Origin: Brachycybe producta
Taxonomy: Eukaryota > Arthropoda > Diplopoda > Playtdesmida > Andrognathidae
Assembly: GCA_036925085.1 (NCBI GenBank)
Contig: JAUPFP010000108.1
Coordinates: 62,001 to 126,000 of the forward strand
DNA length: 64,000 nt
Direction: 5' to 3'
Positions 35,658 to 46,945 of this stretch are shown here, piece after piece. Both the position numbers and the translations under genes were made by a program. How positions within the stretch are numbered: position 1 is the stretch's first letter; each line of letters begins with the position of its first letter. The notes below the pieces were generated by a model. That model saw nothing but the letters and a program-made list of their open reading frames with translations. It made no database searches and was not told the DNA's origin.

Positions 35658-36699
35658 TGAAATTGAAGTTGAAATTGAAGTTGAAATTGAAGTTAAAATT
35701 GAAGTTTAAGTTTAATTGAAGTTGAAGTTGAAGTTGAAATTGAAGTTGAAATTGAAGTTGAAATTGAAGTTGAAATTTAAGTTGAAATTGAAGTTGAAAT
35801 TGAAGTTGAAATTGAAGTTAAAATTGAAGTTTAAGTTTAATTGAAGTTAAAGTTGAAGATGAATTTGAAGTTGAACTTGAAAGTGAAGTTGAAGTTGAAG
35901 TTGAAATTAAGTTGACGTTGAAGTTAAGTTTGAAATTGAAGTTTAAGTTTGAAATTGAAGTTTAAGTTGAATTTGAAGTTAAAATTGAAGTTGAAATTGA
36001 AGTTGAAATTGAAGTTGAAATTGAAGTTGAAAGTGAAGTTGAAATTGAAGTTGAAATTGAAGTTAAAATTGAAGTTTAAGTTTAATTGAAGTTTAAGTTT
36101 AATTGAAGTTAAAGTTGAAGATGAATTTGAAGTTGAACTTGAAAGTGAAGTTGAAGTTGAAGTTGAAGTTAAGTTGAAGATGAATTTAAAGTTGAACTTG
36201 AAAGTGAAGTTGAAGTTAAAGTTGAAGTTAAGTTGAAGTTGAAGTTAAGTTTGGAATTGAAGTTTAAGTTGAATTTGAAATTAAAGTTGAAGTTGAAATT
36301 GAAGTTGAAATTGAAGTTGAAACTGAAGTTGAAATGGAAGTTGAAAGTGAAGTTGAAGTTGAAGTTGAATTTGAAGTTGAAATTGAAGTTGAAATTGAAG
36401 TTGAAATTGAAGTTGCAATTGAAGTTGAAATTGAAGTTGAAATTGAAGTTAAAATTGAAGTTGAATTTGAAGTTGAAGTTGAAGTTAAAATTGAAGTTGA
36501 ATTTGAAGTTGAAGTTGAAGTTGAATTTGAAGTTGAACTTGAAAGTGAAGTTGAAGTTGAAGTTGAAGTTAAGTTGAAGTTCAAGTTAAGTTTGAATATT
36601 GAAGTTGAAGTTGTAATTGAAGTTGAAATTGAAGTTAAAATTGAAGTTGAAATTTAAGTTGAATTTGACATTAAAATTGAAGTTGAAATTGAAGATGAA

Positions 36700-39600
36700 A
36701 TTGAAGTTGAAGTTGAAGTTGAAATTGAAGTTGAAATTGAAGTTGAAATTGAAGTTGAAATTGAAGTTGAAATTGAGTTGAAATTGAAGTTGAATTTGAC
36801 ATTGAAATTGAATTTGAAATTGAAGTTGAAATTGAAGTTGAAGTTGAAGTTGAAATTGAAGTTGAAATTGAAGTTGAAATTGAAGTTGAAATTGAAGTTG
36901 AAATTGAAGTTGAAATTGAAGTTGTAATTGAAGTTGAAATTGAAGTTGAAATTGAAGTTAAAACTGAAGTTTAAGTTTAGTTGAAGTTAAAGTTGAAGAT
37001 GAATTTCAAGTTGAACTTGAAAGTGAAGTTGAAGTTGAAGTTGAAATTAAGTTGAAGTTGAAGTTAAGTTTGAAATTGAAGTTTAAGTTGAATTTGAAGT
37101 TAAAATTGAAGTTGAAATTGAAGTTGAAATTGAAGTTGAAATTGAAGTTGAAATTGAAGTTGAAATTGAAGTTGAAAGTGAAGTTGAAATTGAAGTTGAA
37201 ATTTAAGTTAAAATTGAAGTTTAAGTATAATTGAAGTTAAAGTTGAAGATGAATTTGAAGTTGAACTTGAAAGTGAAGTTGAAGTTGAAGTTGAAGTTGA
37301 AGTTAAAATTGAAGTTGAATTTGAAGTTGAAGTTGAAGTTGAAGTTGAAGTTAAGTTGAAGTTCAAGTTAAGTTTGAATATTGAAGTTGAAGTTGTAATT
37401 GAAGTTGAAATTGAAGTTAAAATTGAAGTTGAAATTTAAGTTGAATTTGACATTGAAATTGAAGTTGAAATTGAAGATGAAATTGAAGTTGAAGTTGAAG
37501 TTGAAATTGAAGTTGAAATTGAAGTTGAAATTGAAGTTGAAATTTAAGTTGAAATTTAAGTTGAAATTTAAGTTGAAATTGAAGTTGAAATTGTAGTTGA
37601 AATTGAAGTTGAAATTGAAGTTGAAATTGAAGTTAAAATTGAAGTTTAAGTTTAATTGAAGTTAAAGTTGAAGATGAATTTGAAGTTGAACTTGAAAGTG
37701 AAGTTGAAGTTGAAGTTGAAATTAAGTTGACGTTGAAGTTAAGTTTGAAATTGAAGTTTAAGTTTGAAATTGAAGTTTAAGTTGAATTTGAAGTTAAAAT
37801 TGAAGTTGAAATTGAAGTTGAAATTAAAGTTGAAATTGAAGTTGAAAGTGAAGTTGAAATTGAAGTTGAAATTGAAGTTGAAAGTGAAGTTGAAGTTGCA
37901 GTTGAAGTTAAGTTGAAGTTCAAGTTAAGTTTGAATATTGAAGTTCAAGTTGTAATTGAAGTTGAAATTGAAGTTGAAATTGAAGTTGAAATTGAAGTTG
38001 AAATTGAAGTTGAAATTGAAGTTGAAATTGAAGTTGAAATGGAAGTTGAAAGTGAAGTTGAAGTTGAAGTTGAAGTTAAGTTGAAGTTCAAGTTAAGTTT
38101 GAATATTGAAGTTCAAGTTGTAATTGAAGTTGAAATTGAAGTTAAAATTGAAGTTGAAATTGAAGTTGAAATTGACATTGAAATTGAAGTTGAAATTGAA
38201 GTTAAAATTGAAGTTGAATTTGAAGTTGAAGTTGAAGTTAAAATTGAAGTTGAATTTGAAGTTGAAGTTGAAGTTGAATTTGAAGTTGAACTTGAACGTG
38301 AAGTTGAAGTTGAAGTTGAAATTAAGTTGAAGTTCAAGTTAAGTTTGAATATTGAAGTTGAAGTTGTAATTGAAGTTGAAATTAAAGTTAAAATTGAAGT
38401 TGAAATTGAAGTTGAAATTGACATTGAAATTGAAGTTGAAATTGAAGTTGAAATTGAAGTTGAAATTGAAGTTGAAATTGAAGTTGAAATTGAAGTTGAA
38501 ATTGAAGTTGAATTTGAAGTTGAAATTGAAGTTGAAATTGAAGTTGAAATTGAAGTTGCAATTGAAGTTGAAATTGAAGTTGAAATTGAAGTTAAAATTG
38601 AAGTTGAATTTGAAGTTGAATTTGAAATTAAAATTGAAGTTGAAATTGAAGTTGAAATTGAAGTTGAAATTGAAGTTGAAATTGAAGTTAAAATTGAAGT
38701 TGCATTTGAAGTTGAAGTTGAAGTTGAATTTGAAGTTGAACTTGAAAGTGAAGTTGAAGTTGAAGTTGAAGTTAAGTTGAAGTTCAAGTTAAGTTTGAAT
38801 ATTGAAGTTGAAGTTGTAATTGAAGTTAAAATTGAAGTTAAAATTGAAGTTGAAATTGAAGTTGAAATTGACATTGAAATTGAAGTTGAAATTGAAGATG
38901 AAATTGAAGTTGAAGTTGAAGTTGAAATTGAAGTTGATATTGAAGTTGAAATTGAAGTTGAAATTTAAGTTGGAATTTAAGTTGAAATTGAAGTTGAAAT
39001 TGAAGTTGAAATTGAAGTTAAAATTGAAGTTTAAGTTTAATTGAAGTTAAAGTTGAAGATGAATTTGAAGTTGAACTTGAAAGTGAAGTTGAAGTTAAAG
39101 TTGAAGTTAAGTTGAAGTTGAAGTTAAGTTTGAAATTGAAGTTTAAGTTGAATTTGAAATTAAAATTGAAGTTGAAACTGAAGTTGAAATAGAAGTTGAA
39201 ATTGAAGTTGAAATTGAAGTTGAAAATGAAGTTGAAATTGAAGTTGAAATTGAAATTGAAATTGAAGTTGAAATTGAAGTTGAAAATGAAGATGAAATTG
39301 AAGTTGAAATTGAATTTTAAGTTTAATTGAAGTTAAAATTGAAGATGAATTTGAAGTTGAACTTGAAAGTGAAGTTGAAGTTGAAGTTGAAGTTGAAATT
39401 GAAGTTAAAATTGAAGTTTAAGTTTAATTGAAGTTAAAGTTGAAGATGAATTTGAAGTTGAACTTGAAAATGAAGTTGAAGTTGAAGTTGAAATTGAAGT
39501 TGAAAGTGAAGTTGAAATTGAAGTTGAAATTGAAGTTAAAATTGAAGTTTAAGTTTAATTGAAGTTTAAGTTTAATTGAAGTTAAAGTTGAAGATGAATT

Positions 39601-40440
39601 TGAAGTTGAACTTGAAAGTGAAGTTGAAGTTGAAGTTGAAGTTAAGTTGAAAATGAATTTAAAGTTGAACTTGAAAGTGAAGTTGAAGTTAAAGTTGAAG
39701 TTAAGTTGAAGTTGAAGTTAAGTTTGGAATTGAAGTTTAAGTTGAATTTGAAATTAAAATTGAAGTTGAAATTGAAGTTGAAATTGAAGTTGAAATTGAA
39801 GTTGAAATGGAAGTTGAAAGTGAAGTTGAAGTTGAAGTTGAAGTTAAGTTGAAGTTCAAGTTAAGTTTGAATATTGAAGTTCAAGTTGTAATTGAAGTTG
39901 AAATTGAAGTTAAAATTGAAGTTGAAATTGAAGTTGAAATTGACATTGAAATTGAAGTTGAAATTGAAGTTAAAATTGAAGTTGAATTTGAAGTTGAAGT
40001 TGAAGTTAAAATTGAAGTTAAAATTGAAGTTGAAATTGAAGTTGAAATTGAAGTTGAAAGTGAAGTTGAAATTGAAGTTGAAATTTAAGTTAAAATTGAA
40101 GTTTAAGTATAATTGAAGTTAAAGTTGAAGATGAATTTGAAGTTGACTTGAAAGTGAAGTTAAAGTTGAAGTTGAAGTTAAGTTGAAGATGATTTTAAAG
40201 TTGAACTTGAAAGTGAAGTTGAAGTTAAAGTTGAAGTTAAGTTGAAGTTGAAGTTAAGTTTGAAATTGAAGTTTAAGTTGAATTTGAAATTAAAATTGAA
40301 GTTGAAACTGAAGTTGAAATAGAAGTTGAAATTGAAGTTGAAATTGAAGTTGAAAATGAAGTTGAAATTGAAGTTGAAATTGAAATTGAAATTGAAGTTG
40401 AAATTGATGTTGAAAATGAAGATGAAATTGAAGTTGAAAT
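36700..40440 (+). repeat. Recombinant copy of 27.3-32.4 kb lacking about 1.3 kb
   Basis: Up to about 38,290 it follows 27,330-28,915 at an offset of 9,376. From about 38,290 it follows 30,220-32,385 at an offset of 8,070, later 8,058. The switch removes 1,306 bp relative to the parent and falls in the GAATTTGAAGTTGAACTTG stretch common to both module copies. The variant GAACGTGAAG at 38295-38304 belongs to the downstream parent (30225), placing the crossover just before it. This is what unequal recombination between modules would leave. Confidence 0.85.
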
Positions 40441-43352
40441 TGAATTTTAAGTTTAATTGAAGTTAAAATTGAAGATGAATTTGAAGTTGAACTTGAAAGT
40501 GAAGTTGAAGTTGAAGTTGAAGTTGAAATTGAAGTTAAAATTGAAGTTTAAGTTTAATTGAAGTTAAAGTTGAAGATGAATTTGAAGTTGAACTTGAAAG
40601 TGAAGTTGAAGTTGAAGTTGAAATTAAGTTGAAGTTGAAGTTAAGTTTGAAATTGAAGTTTAAGTTGAATTTGAAATTAAAATTGAAGTTGAAATTGAAG
40701 TTGAAATTGAAGTTGAAATTGAAGTTGAAATTGAAGTTGAAATTGAAGTTGAAATTGAAGTTAAAATTGTAGTTGAATTTGAAGTTGAAGTTGAAGTTGA
40801 ATTTGAAGTTGAACTTGAAAGTCAAGTTGAAGTTGAAGTTGAAATTAAGTTGAAGTTCAAGTTAAGTTTGAATATTGAAGTTGAAGTTGTAATTGAAGTT
40901 GAAATTAAAGTTAAAATTGAAGTTGACATTGAAGTTGAAATTGACATTGAAATTGAAGTTGAAATTGAAGTTGAAATTGAAGTTGAAATTGAAGTTGAAA
41001 TTGAAGTTGAAATTGAAGTTGAAATTGAAGTGGAATTTGAAGTTGAAATTGAAGTTGAAATTGAAGTTGAAATTGAAGTTGCAATTGAAGTTGAAATTGA
41101 AGTTGAAATTGAAGTTAAAATTGAAGTTGAATTTGAAGTTGAATTTGAAATTAAAATTGAAGTTGAAATTGAAGTTGAAATTGAAGTTGAAATTGAAGTT
41201 GAAATTGAAGTTGAAATTGAAGTTAAAATTGAAGTTGCATTTGAAGTTGAAGTTGAAGTTGAATTTGAAGTTGAACTTGGAAGTGAAGTTGAAGTTGAAG
41301 TTGAAGTTAAGTTGAAGTTCAAGTTAAGTTTGAATATTGAAGTTGAAGTTGTAATTGAAGTTAAAATTGAAGTTAAAATTGAAGTTGAAATTGAAGTTGA
41401 AATTGACATTGAAATTGAAGTTGAAATTAAAGATGAAATTGAAGTTGAAGTTGAAGTTGAAATTGAAGTTGAAATTGAAGTTGAAATTGAAGTTGAAATT
41501 GAAGTTGAAATTGAAGTTAAAATTGAAGTTTAAGTTTAATTGAAGTTAAAGTTGAAGATGAATTTGAAGTTGAACTTGAAAGTGAAGTTGAAGTTGAAGT
41601 TGAAATTAAGTTGACGTTGAAGTTAAGTTTGAAATTGAAGTTTAAGTTTGAAATTGAAGTTTAAGTTTGAAATTGAAGTTTAAGTTGAATTTGAAGTTAA
41701 AATTGAAGTTAAAATTGAAGTTGAAATTGAAGTTGAAATTGAAGTTGAAAGTGAAGTTGAAATTGAAGTTGAAATTAAAGTTAAAATTGAAGTTTAAGTT
41801 TAATTGAAGTTAAAGTTGAAGATGAATTTTAAGTTGAACTTGAAAGTGAAGTTGAAGTTGAAGTTGAAATTAAGTTGAAGTTGAAGTTAAGTTTGAAATT
41901 GAAGTTTAAGTTGAATTTGAAATTAAAATTGAAGTTGAAATTGAAGTTGAAATTGACATTGAAATTGAAGTTAAAATTGAAGTTAAAATTGAAGTTGAAT
42001 TTGAAGTTGAAGTTGAAGTTAAAATTGAAGTTAAAATTGAAGTTGAAATTGAAGTTGAAATTGAAGTTGAAAGTGAAGTTGAAATTGAAGTTGAAATTTA
42101 AGTTAAAATTGAAGTTTAAGTATAATTGAAGTTAAAGTTGAAGATGAATTTGAAGTTGACTTGAAAGTGAAGTTAAAGTTGAAGTTGAAGTTAAGTTGAA
42201 GATGATTTTAAAGTTGAACTTGAAAGTGAAGTTGAACTTGAAAGTGAAGTTGAAGTTAAAGTTGAAGTTAAGTTGAAGTTGAAGTTAAGTTTGAAATTGA
42301 AGTTTAAGTTGAATTTGAAATTAAAATTGAAGTTGAAACTGAAGTTGAAATAGAAGTTGAAATTGAAGTTGAAATTGAAGTTGAAAATGAAGTTGAAATT
42401 GAAGTTGAAATTGAAATTGAAATTGAAGTTGAAATTGATGTTGAAAATGAAGATGAAATTGAAGTTGAAATTGAATTTTAAGTTTAATTGAAGTTAAAAT
42501 TGAAGATGAATTTGAAGTTGAACTTGAAAGTGAAGTTGAAGTTGAAGTTGAAGTTGAAATTGAAGTTAAAATTGAAGTTTAAGTTTAATTGAAGTTAAAG
42601 TTGAAGATGAATTTGAAGTTGAACTTGAAAGTGAAGTTGAAGTTGAAGTTGAAATTAAGTTGAAGTTGAAGTTAAGTTTGAAATTGAAGTTTAAGTTGAA
42701 TTTGAAATTAAAATTGAAGTTGAAATTGAAGTTGAAATTGAAGTTGAAATTGAAGTTGAAATTGAAGTTGAAATTGAAGTTGAAATTGAAGTTAAAATTG
42801 TAGTTGAATTTGAAGTTGAAGTTGAAGTTGAATTTGAAGTTGAACTTGAAAGTCAAGTTGAAGTTGAAGTTGAAATTAAGTTGAAGTTCAAGTTAAGTTT
42901 GAATATTGAAGTTGAAGTTGTAATTGAAGTTGAAATTAAAGTTAAAATTGAAGTTGACATTGAAGTTGAAATTGACATTGAAATTGAAGTTGAAATTGAA
43001 GTTGAAATTGAAGTTGAAATTGAAGTTGAAATTGAAGTTGAAATTGAAGTTGAAATTGAAGTGGAATTTGAAGTTGAAATTGAAGTTGAAATTGAAGTTG
43101 AAATTGAAGTTGCAATTGAAGTTGAAATTGAAGTTGAAATTGAAGTTAAAATTGAAGTTGAATTTGAAGTTGAATTTGAAATTAAAATTGAAGTTGAAAT
43201 TGAAGTTGAAATTGACATTGAAATTGAAGTTGAAATTAAAGATGAAATTGAAGTTGAAGTTGAAGTTGAAATTGAAGTTGAAATTGAAGTTGAAATTGAA
43301 GTTGAAATTGAAGTTGAAATTGAAGTTAAAATTGAAGTTTAAGTTTAATTGA
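40150..43352 (+). repeat. 2,031-bp tandem duplication, second copy internally shortened
   Basis: Sequence from about 40,150 recurs about 2,031 bp downstream (40,535 to 42,566; 40,850 to 42,881). The displacement drops to 1,809 after about 41,180/43,210, where the second copy lacks 222 bp, including one module and a GCATTT marker. 222 is 37 hexamers. Both copies share the odd GAAGTTGACTTGAAAG (one base missing) near 40,141 and 42,155, a stable inherited indel. Confidence 0.85.
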
Positions 43353-44299
43353 AGTTAAAGTTGAAGATGAATTTGAAGTTGAACTTGAAAGTGAAGTTGA
43401 AGTTGAAGTTGAAATTAAGTTGACGTTGAAGTTAAGTTTGAAATTGAAGTTTAAGTTTGAAATTGAAGTTTAAGTTTGAAATTGAAGTTTAAGTTGAATT
43501 TGAAGTTAAAATTGAAGTTAAAATTGAAGTTGAAATTGAAGTTGAAATTGAAGTTGAAAGTGAAGTTGAAATTGAAGTTGAAATTAAAGTTAAAATTGAA
43601 GTTTAAGTTTAATTGAAGTTAAAGTTGAAGATGAATTTTAAGTTGAACTTGAAAGTGAAGTTGAAGTTGAAGTTGAAATTAAGTTGAAGTTGAAGTTAAG
43701 TTTGAAATTGAAGTTTAAGTTGAATTTGAAATTAAAATTGAAGTTGAAATTGAAGTTGAAATTGAAGTTGAAATTGAAGTTGAAATTGAAGATGAAATTG
43801 AAGTTAAAATTGAAGTTGAATTTGAAGTTGAAGTTGAAGTTGAATTTGAAGTTGAACTTGAAAGTGAAGTTGAAGTTGAAGTTGAAATTAAGTTGAAGTT
43901 CAAGTTAAGTTTGAATATTGAAGTTGAAGTTGTAATTGAAGTTGAAATTGAAGTTGAAATTGAAGTTGAAATTGAAGTTGAAATTGAAGTTGAAATTGAA
44001 GTTGAATTTGAAGTTGAAATTGAAGTTGAAATTGAAGTTGAAATTGAAGTTGCAATTGAAGTTGAAATTGAAGTTGAAATTGAAGTTAAAATTGAAGTTG
44101 AATTTGAAGTTGAATTTGAAATTAAAATTGAAGTTGAAATTGAAGTTGAAATTGAAGTTAAAATTGAAGTTGCATTTGAAGTTGAAGTTGAAGTTGAATT
44201 TGAAGTTGAACTTGGAAGTGAAGTTGAAGTTGAAGTTGAAGTTAAGTTGAAGTTCAAGTTAAGTTTGAATATTGAAGTTGAAGTTGTAATTGAAGTTAA

Positions 44300-44720
44300 A
44301 ATTGAAGTTGAATTTGAAGTTTAAGTTGAAGTTGAATTTGAAGTTGAACTTGAAAGTCAAGTTGAAGTTGAAGTTGAAATTAAGTTGAAGTTCAAGTTAA
44401 GTTTGAATATTGAAGTTGAAGTTGTAATTGAAGTTGAAATTAAAGTTAAAATTGAAGTTAAAATTGAAGTTGCATTTGAAGTTGAAGTTGAAGTTGAATT
44501 TGAAGTTGAACTTGGAAGTGAAGTTGAAGTTGAAGTTGAAGTTAAGTTGAAGTTCAAGTTAAGTTTGAATATTGAAATTGAAGTTGAAATTGAAGTTAAA
44601 ATTGAAGTTGAATTTGAAGTTGAAGTTGAAGTTGAATTTGAAGTTGAACTTGAAAGTCAAGTTGAAGTTGAAGTTGAAATTAAGTTGAAGTTCAAGTTAA
44701 GTTTGAATATTGAAGTTGAA
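44300..44720 (+). repeat. Dense cluster of short module repeats
   Basis: Four modules (near 44,250, 44,385, 44,545 and 44,685) lie only about 140-160 bp apart. Versions with GAACTTGGAAGTG alternate with versions with GAACTTGAAAGTCAAG. The same cluster, with the same alternation, occurs at about 63,095-63,545, though there 44,326 GTTTAAGTTG is replaced by GTTGAAGTTG. Confidence 0.85.
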
Positions 44721-44769
44721 GTTGTAATTGAAGTTGAAATTAAAGTTAAAATTGAAGTTGACATTGAAG

Positions 44770-46945
44770 TTGAAATTTGACATTGAAATTGAAGTTGAAA
44801 TTGAAGTTGAAATTGAAGTTGAAATTGAAGTTGAAATTGAAGTTGAAAATTGAAGTTGAAATTGAAGTTGAAATTGAAGTGGAATTTTGAAGTTGAAATT
44901 GAAGTTGAAATTGAAGTTGAAATTGAAGTTGCAATTGAAGTTGAAAATTGAAGTTGAAATTGAAGTTAAAATTGAAGTTGAATTTGAAGTTGAATTTGAA
45001 ATTAAAATTGAAGTTGAAATTGAAGTTGAAATTGAAGTTGAAATTGAAGTTGAAATTGAAGTTAAAATTGAAGTTGCATTTGAAGTTGAAGTTGAAGTTG
45101 AATTTGAAGTTGAACTTGAAAGTGAAGTTGAAGTTGAAGTTGAAGTTAAGTTGAAGTTCAAGTTAAGTTTGAATATTGAAGTTGAAGTTGTAATTGAAGT
45201 TAAAATTGAAGTTAAAATTGAAGTTGAAATTGAAGTTGAAATTGACATTGAAATTGAAGTTGAAATTAAAGATGAAATTCAAGTTGAAGTTGAAGTTGAA
45301 ATTGAAGTTGAAATTGAAGTTGAAATTGAAGTTGAAATTGAAGTTGAAATTGAAGTTAAAATTGAAGTTTAAGTTTAATTGAAGTTAAAGTTGAAGATGA
45401 ATTTGAAGTTGAACTTGAAAGTGAAGTTGAAGTTGAAGTTGAAATTAAGTTGACGTTGAAGTTAAGTTTGAAATTGAAGTTTAAGTTTGAAATTGAAGTT
45501 TAAGTTTGAAATTGAAGTTTAAGTTGAATTTGAAGTTAAAATTGAAGTTAAAATTGAAGTTGAAATTGAAGTTGAAATTGAAGTTGAAAGTGAAGTTGAA
45601 ATTGAAGTTGAAATTAAAGTTAAAATTGAAGTTAAGTTTAATTGAAGTTAAAGTTGAAGATGAATTTTAAGTTGAACTTGAAAGTGAAGTTGAAGTTGAA
45701 GTTGAAATTAAGTTGAAGTTGAAGTTAAGTTTGAAATTGAAGTTTAAGTTGAATTTGAAATTAAAATTGAAGTTGAAAATGAAGTTGAAATTGAAGTTGA
45801 AATTGAAGTTGAAATTGAAGTTGAAATTGAAGTTAAAATTGAAGTTGAATTTGAAGTTGAGTTGAAGTTGAATTTGAAGTTGAACTTGAAAGTGAAGTTG
45901 AAGTTGAAGTTGAAATTAAGTTGAAGTTCAAGTTAAGTTTGAATATTGAAGTTGAAGTTGTAATTGAAGTTGAAATTAAAGTTAAAATTGAAGTTGAAAT
46001 TGAAGTTGAAATTGACATTGAAATTGAAGTTGAAATTGAAGTTGAAATTGAAGTTGAAATTGAAGTTGAAATTGAAGTTGAAATTGAAGTTGAAATTGAA
46101 GTTGAAATTGAAGTTGAATTTGAAGTTGAAATTGAAGTTGAAATTGAAGTTGAAATTGAAGTTGCAATTGAAGTTGAAATTGAAGTTGAAATTGAAGTTA
46201 AAATTGAAGTTGAATTTGAAGTTGAATTTGAAATTAAAATTGAAGTTGAAATTGAAGTTGAAATTGAAGTTGAAATTGAAGTTAAAATTGAAGTTGCATT
46301 TGAAGTTGAAGTGAAGTTGAATTTGAGTTGAACTTGGAAGTGAAGTTGAAGTTGAAGTTGAAGTTAAGTTGAAGTTCAAGTTAAGTTTGAATATTGAAGT
46401 TGAAGTTGTAATTGAAGTTAAAATTGAAGTTAAAATTGAAGTTGAAATTGAAGTTGAAATTGAAGTTGAAATTGAAGATGAAATTGAAGTTGAAGTTGAA
46501 GTTGAAATTGAAGTTGAAATTGAAGTTGAAATTGAAGTTGAAATTGAAGTTGAAATTTAAGTTGAAATTGAAGTTGAAATTGAAGTTGAAATTGAAGTTG
46601 AAATTGAAGTTAAAATTGAAGTTTAAGTTTAATTGAAAGTTAAAGTTGAAGATGAATTTGAAGTTGAACTTGAAAGTGAAGTTGAAGTTGAAGTTGAAAT
46701 TAAGTTGATGTTGAAGTTAAGTTTGAAATTGAAGTTTAAGTTTGAAATTGAAGTTTAAGTTTGAAATTGAAGTTTAAGTTGAATTTGAAGTTAAAATTGA
46801 AGTTAAAATTGAAGTTGAAATTGAAGTTGAAATTGAAGTTGAAAGTGAAGTTGAAATTGAAGTTGAAAATTAAAGTTAAAATTGAAGTTTAAGTTTAATT
46901 GAAGTTAAAGTTGAAGATGAATTTGAAGTTGAACTTTGAAAGTGA
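44770..46945 (+). other. Cluster of single-base indels in the array
   Basis: The hexamer phase breaks repeatedly by one base. Extra bases: GAAATTTGACATT near 44,777, GTTGAAAATTG near 44,845 and 44,943, GGAATTTTGAAG near 44,884, TTGAAAGTTAAAG near 46,635, GAAAATTAAAG near 46,866 and GAACTTTGAAAG near 46,933. Missing bases: GAAGTTAAGTTTAATTG near 45,632, GTTGAGTTG near 45,858, and GAAGTGAAG and TTTGAGTTG near 46,310-46,328. The sister copy at 49.0-50.7 kb has none of these, so consensus error or a poorly homogenised copy is likely. Confidence 0.8.

Larger units (their letters stand above)
32385..36660 (+). repeat. Segmental copy of about 3,885-7,860
   Basis: About 4 kb, covering type II and type I, is shared with 3,885-7,860. 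The offset steps 28,501, 28,579, 28,596 and 28,782 reflect three insertions in the downstream copy: 78 bp near 34,030-34,110, 17 bp near 34,915-34,935 (a second GAAGTTGAAGTTAAGTT), and 186 bp near 35,290-35,475. Two insertions are multiples of 6; the 17-bp one is not. All are simple duplications of adjacent sequence or of nearby type II sequence. Confidence 0.9.
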
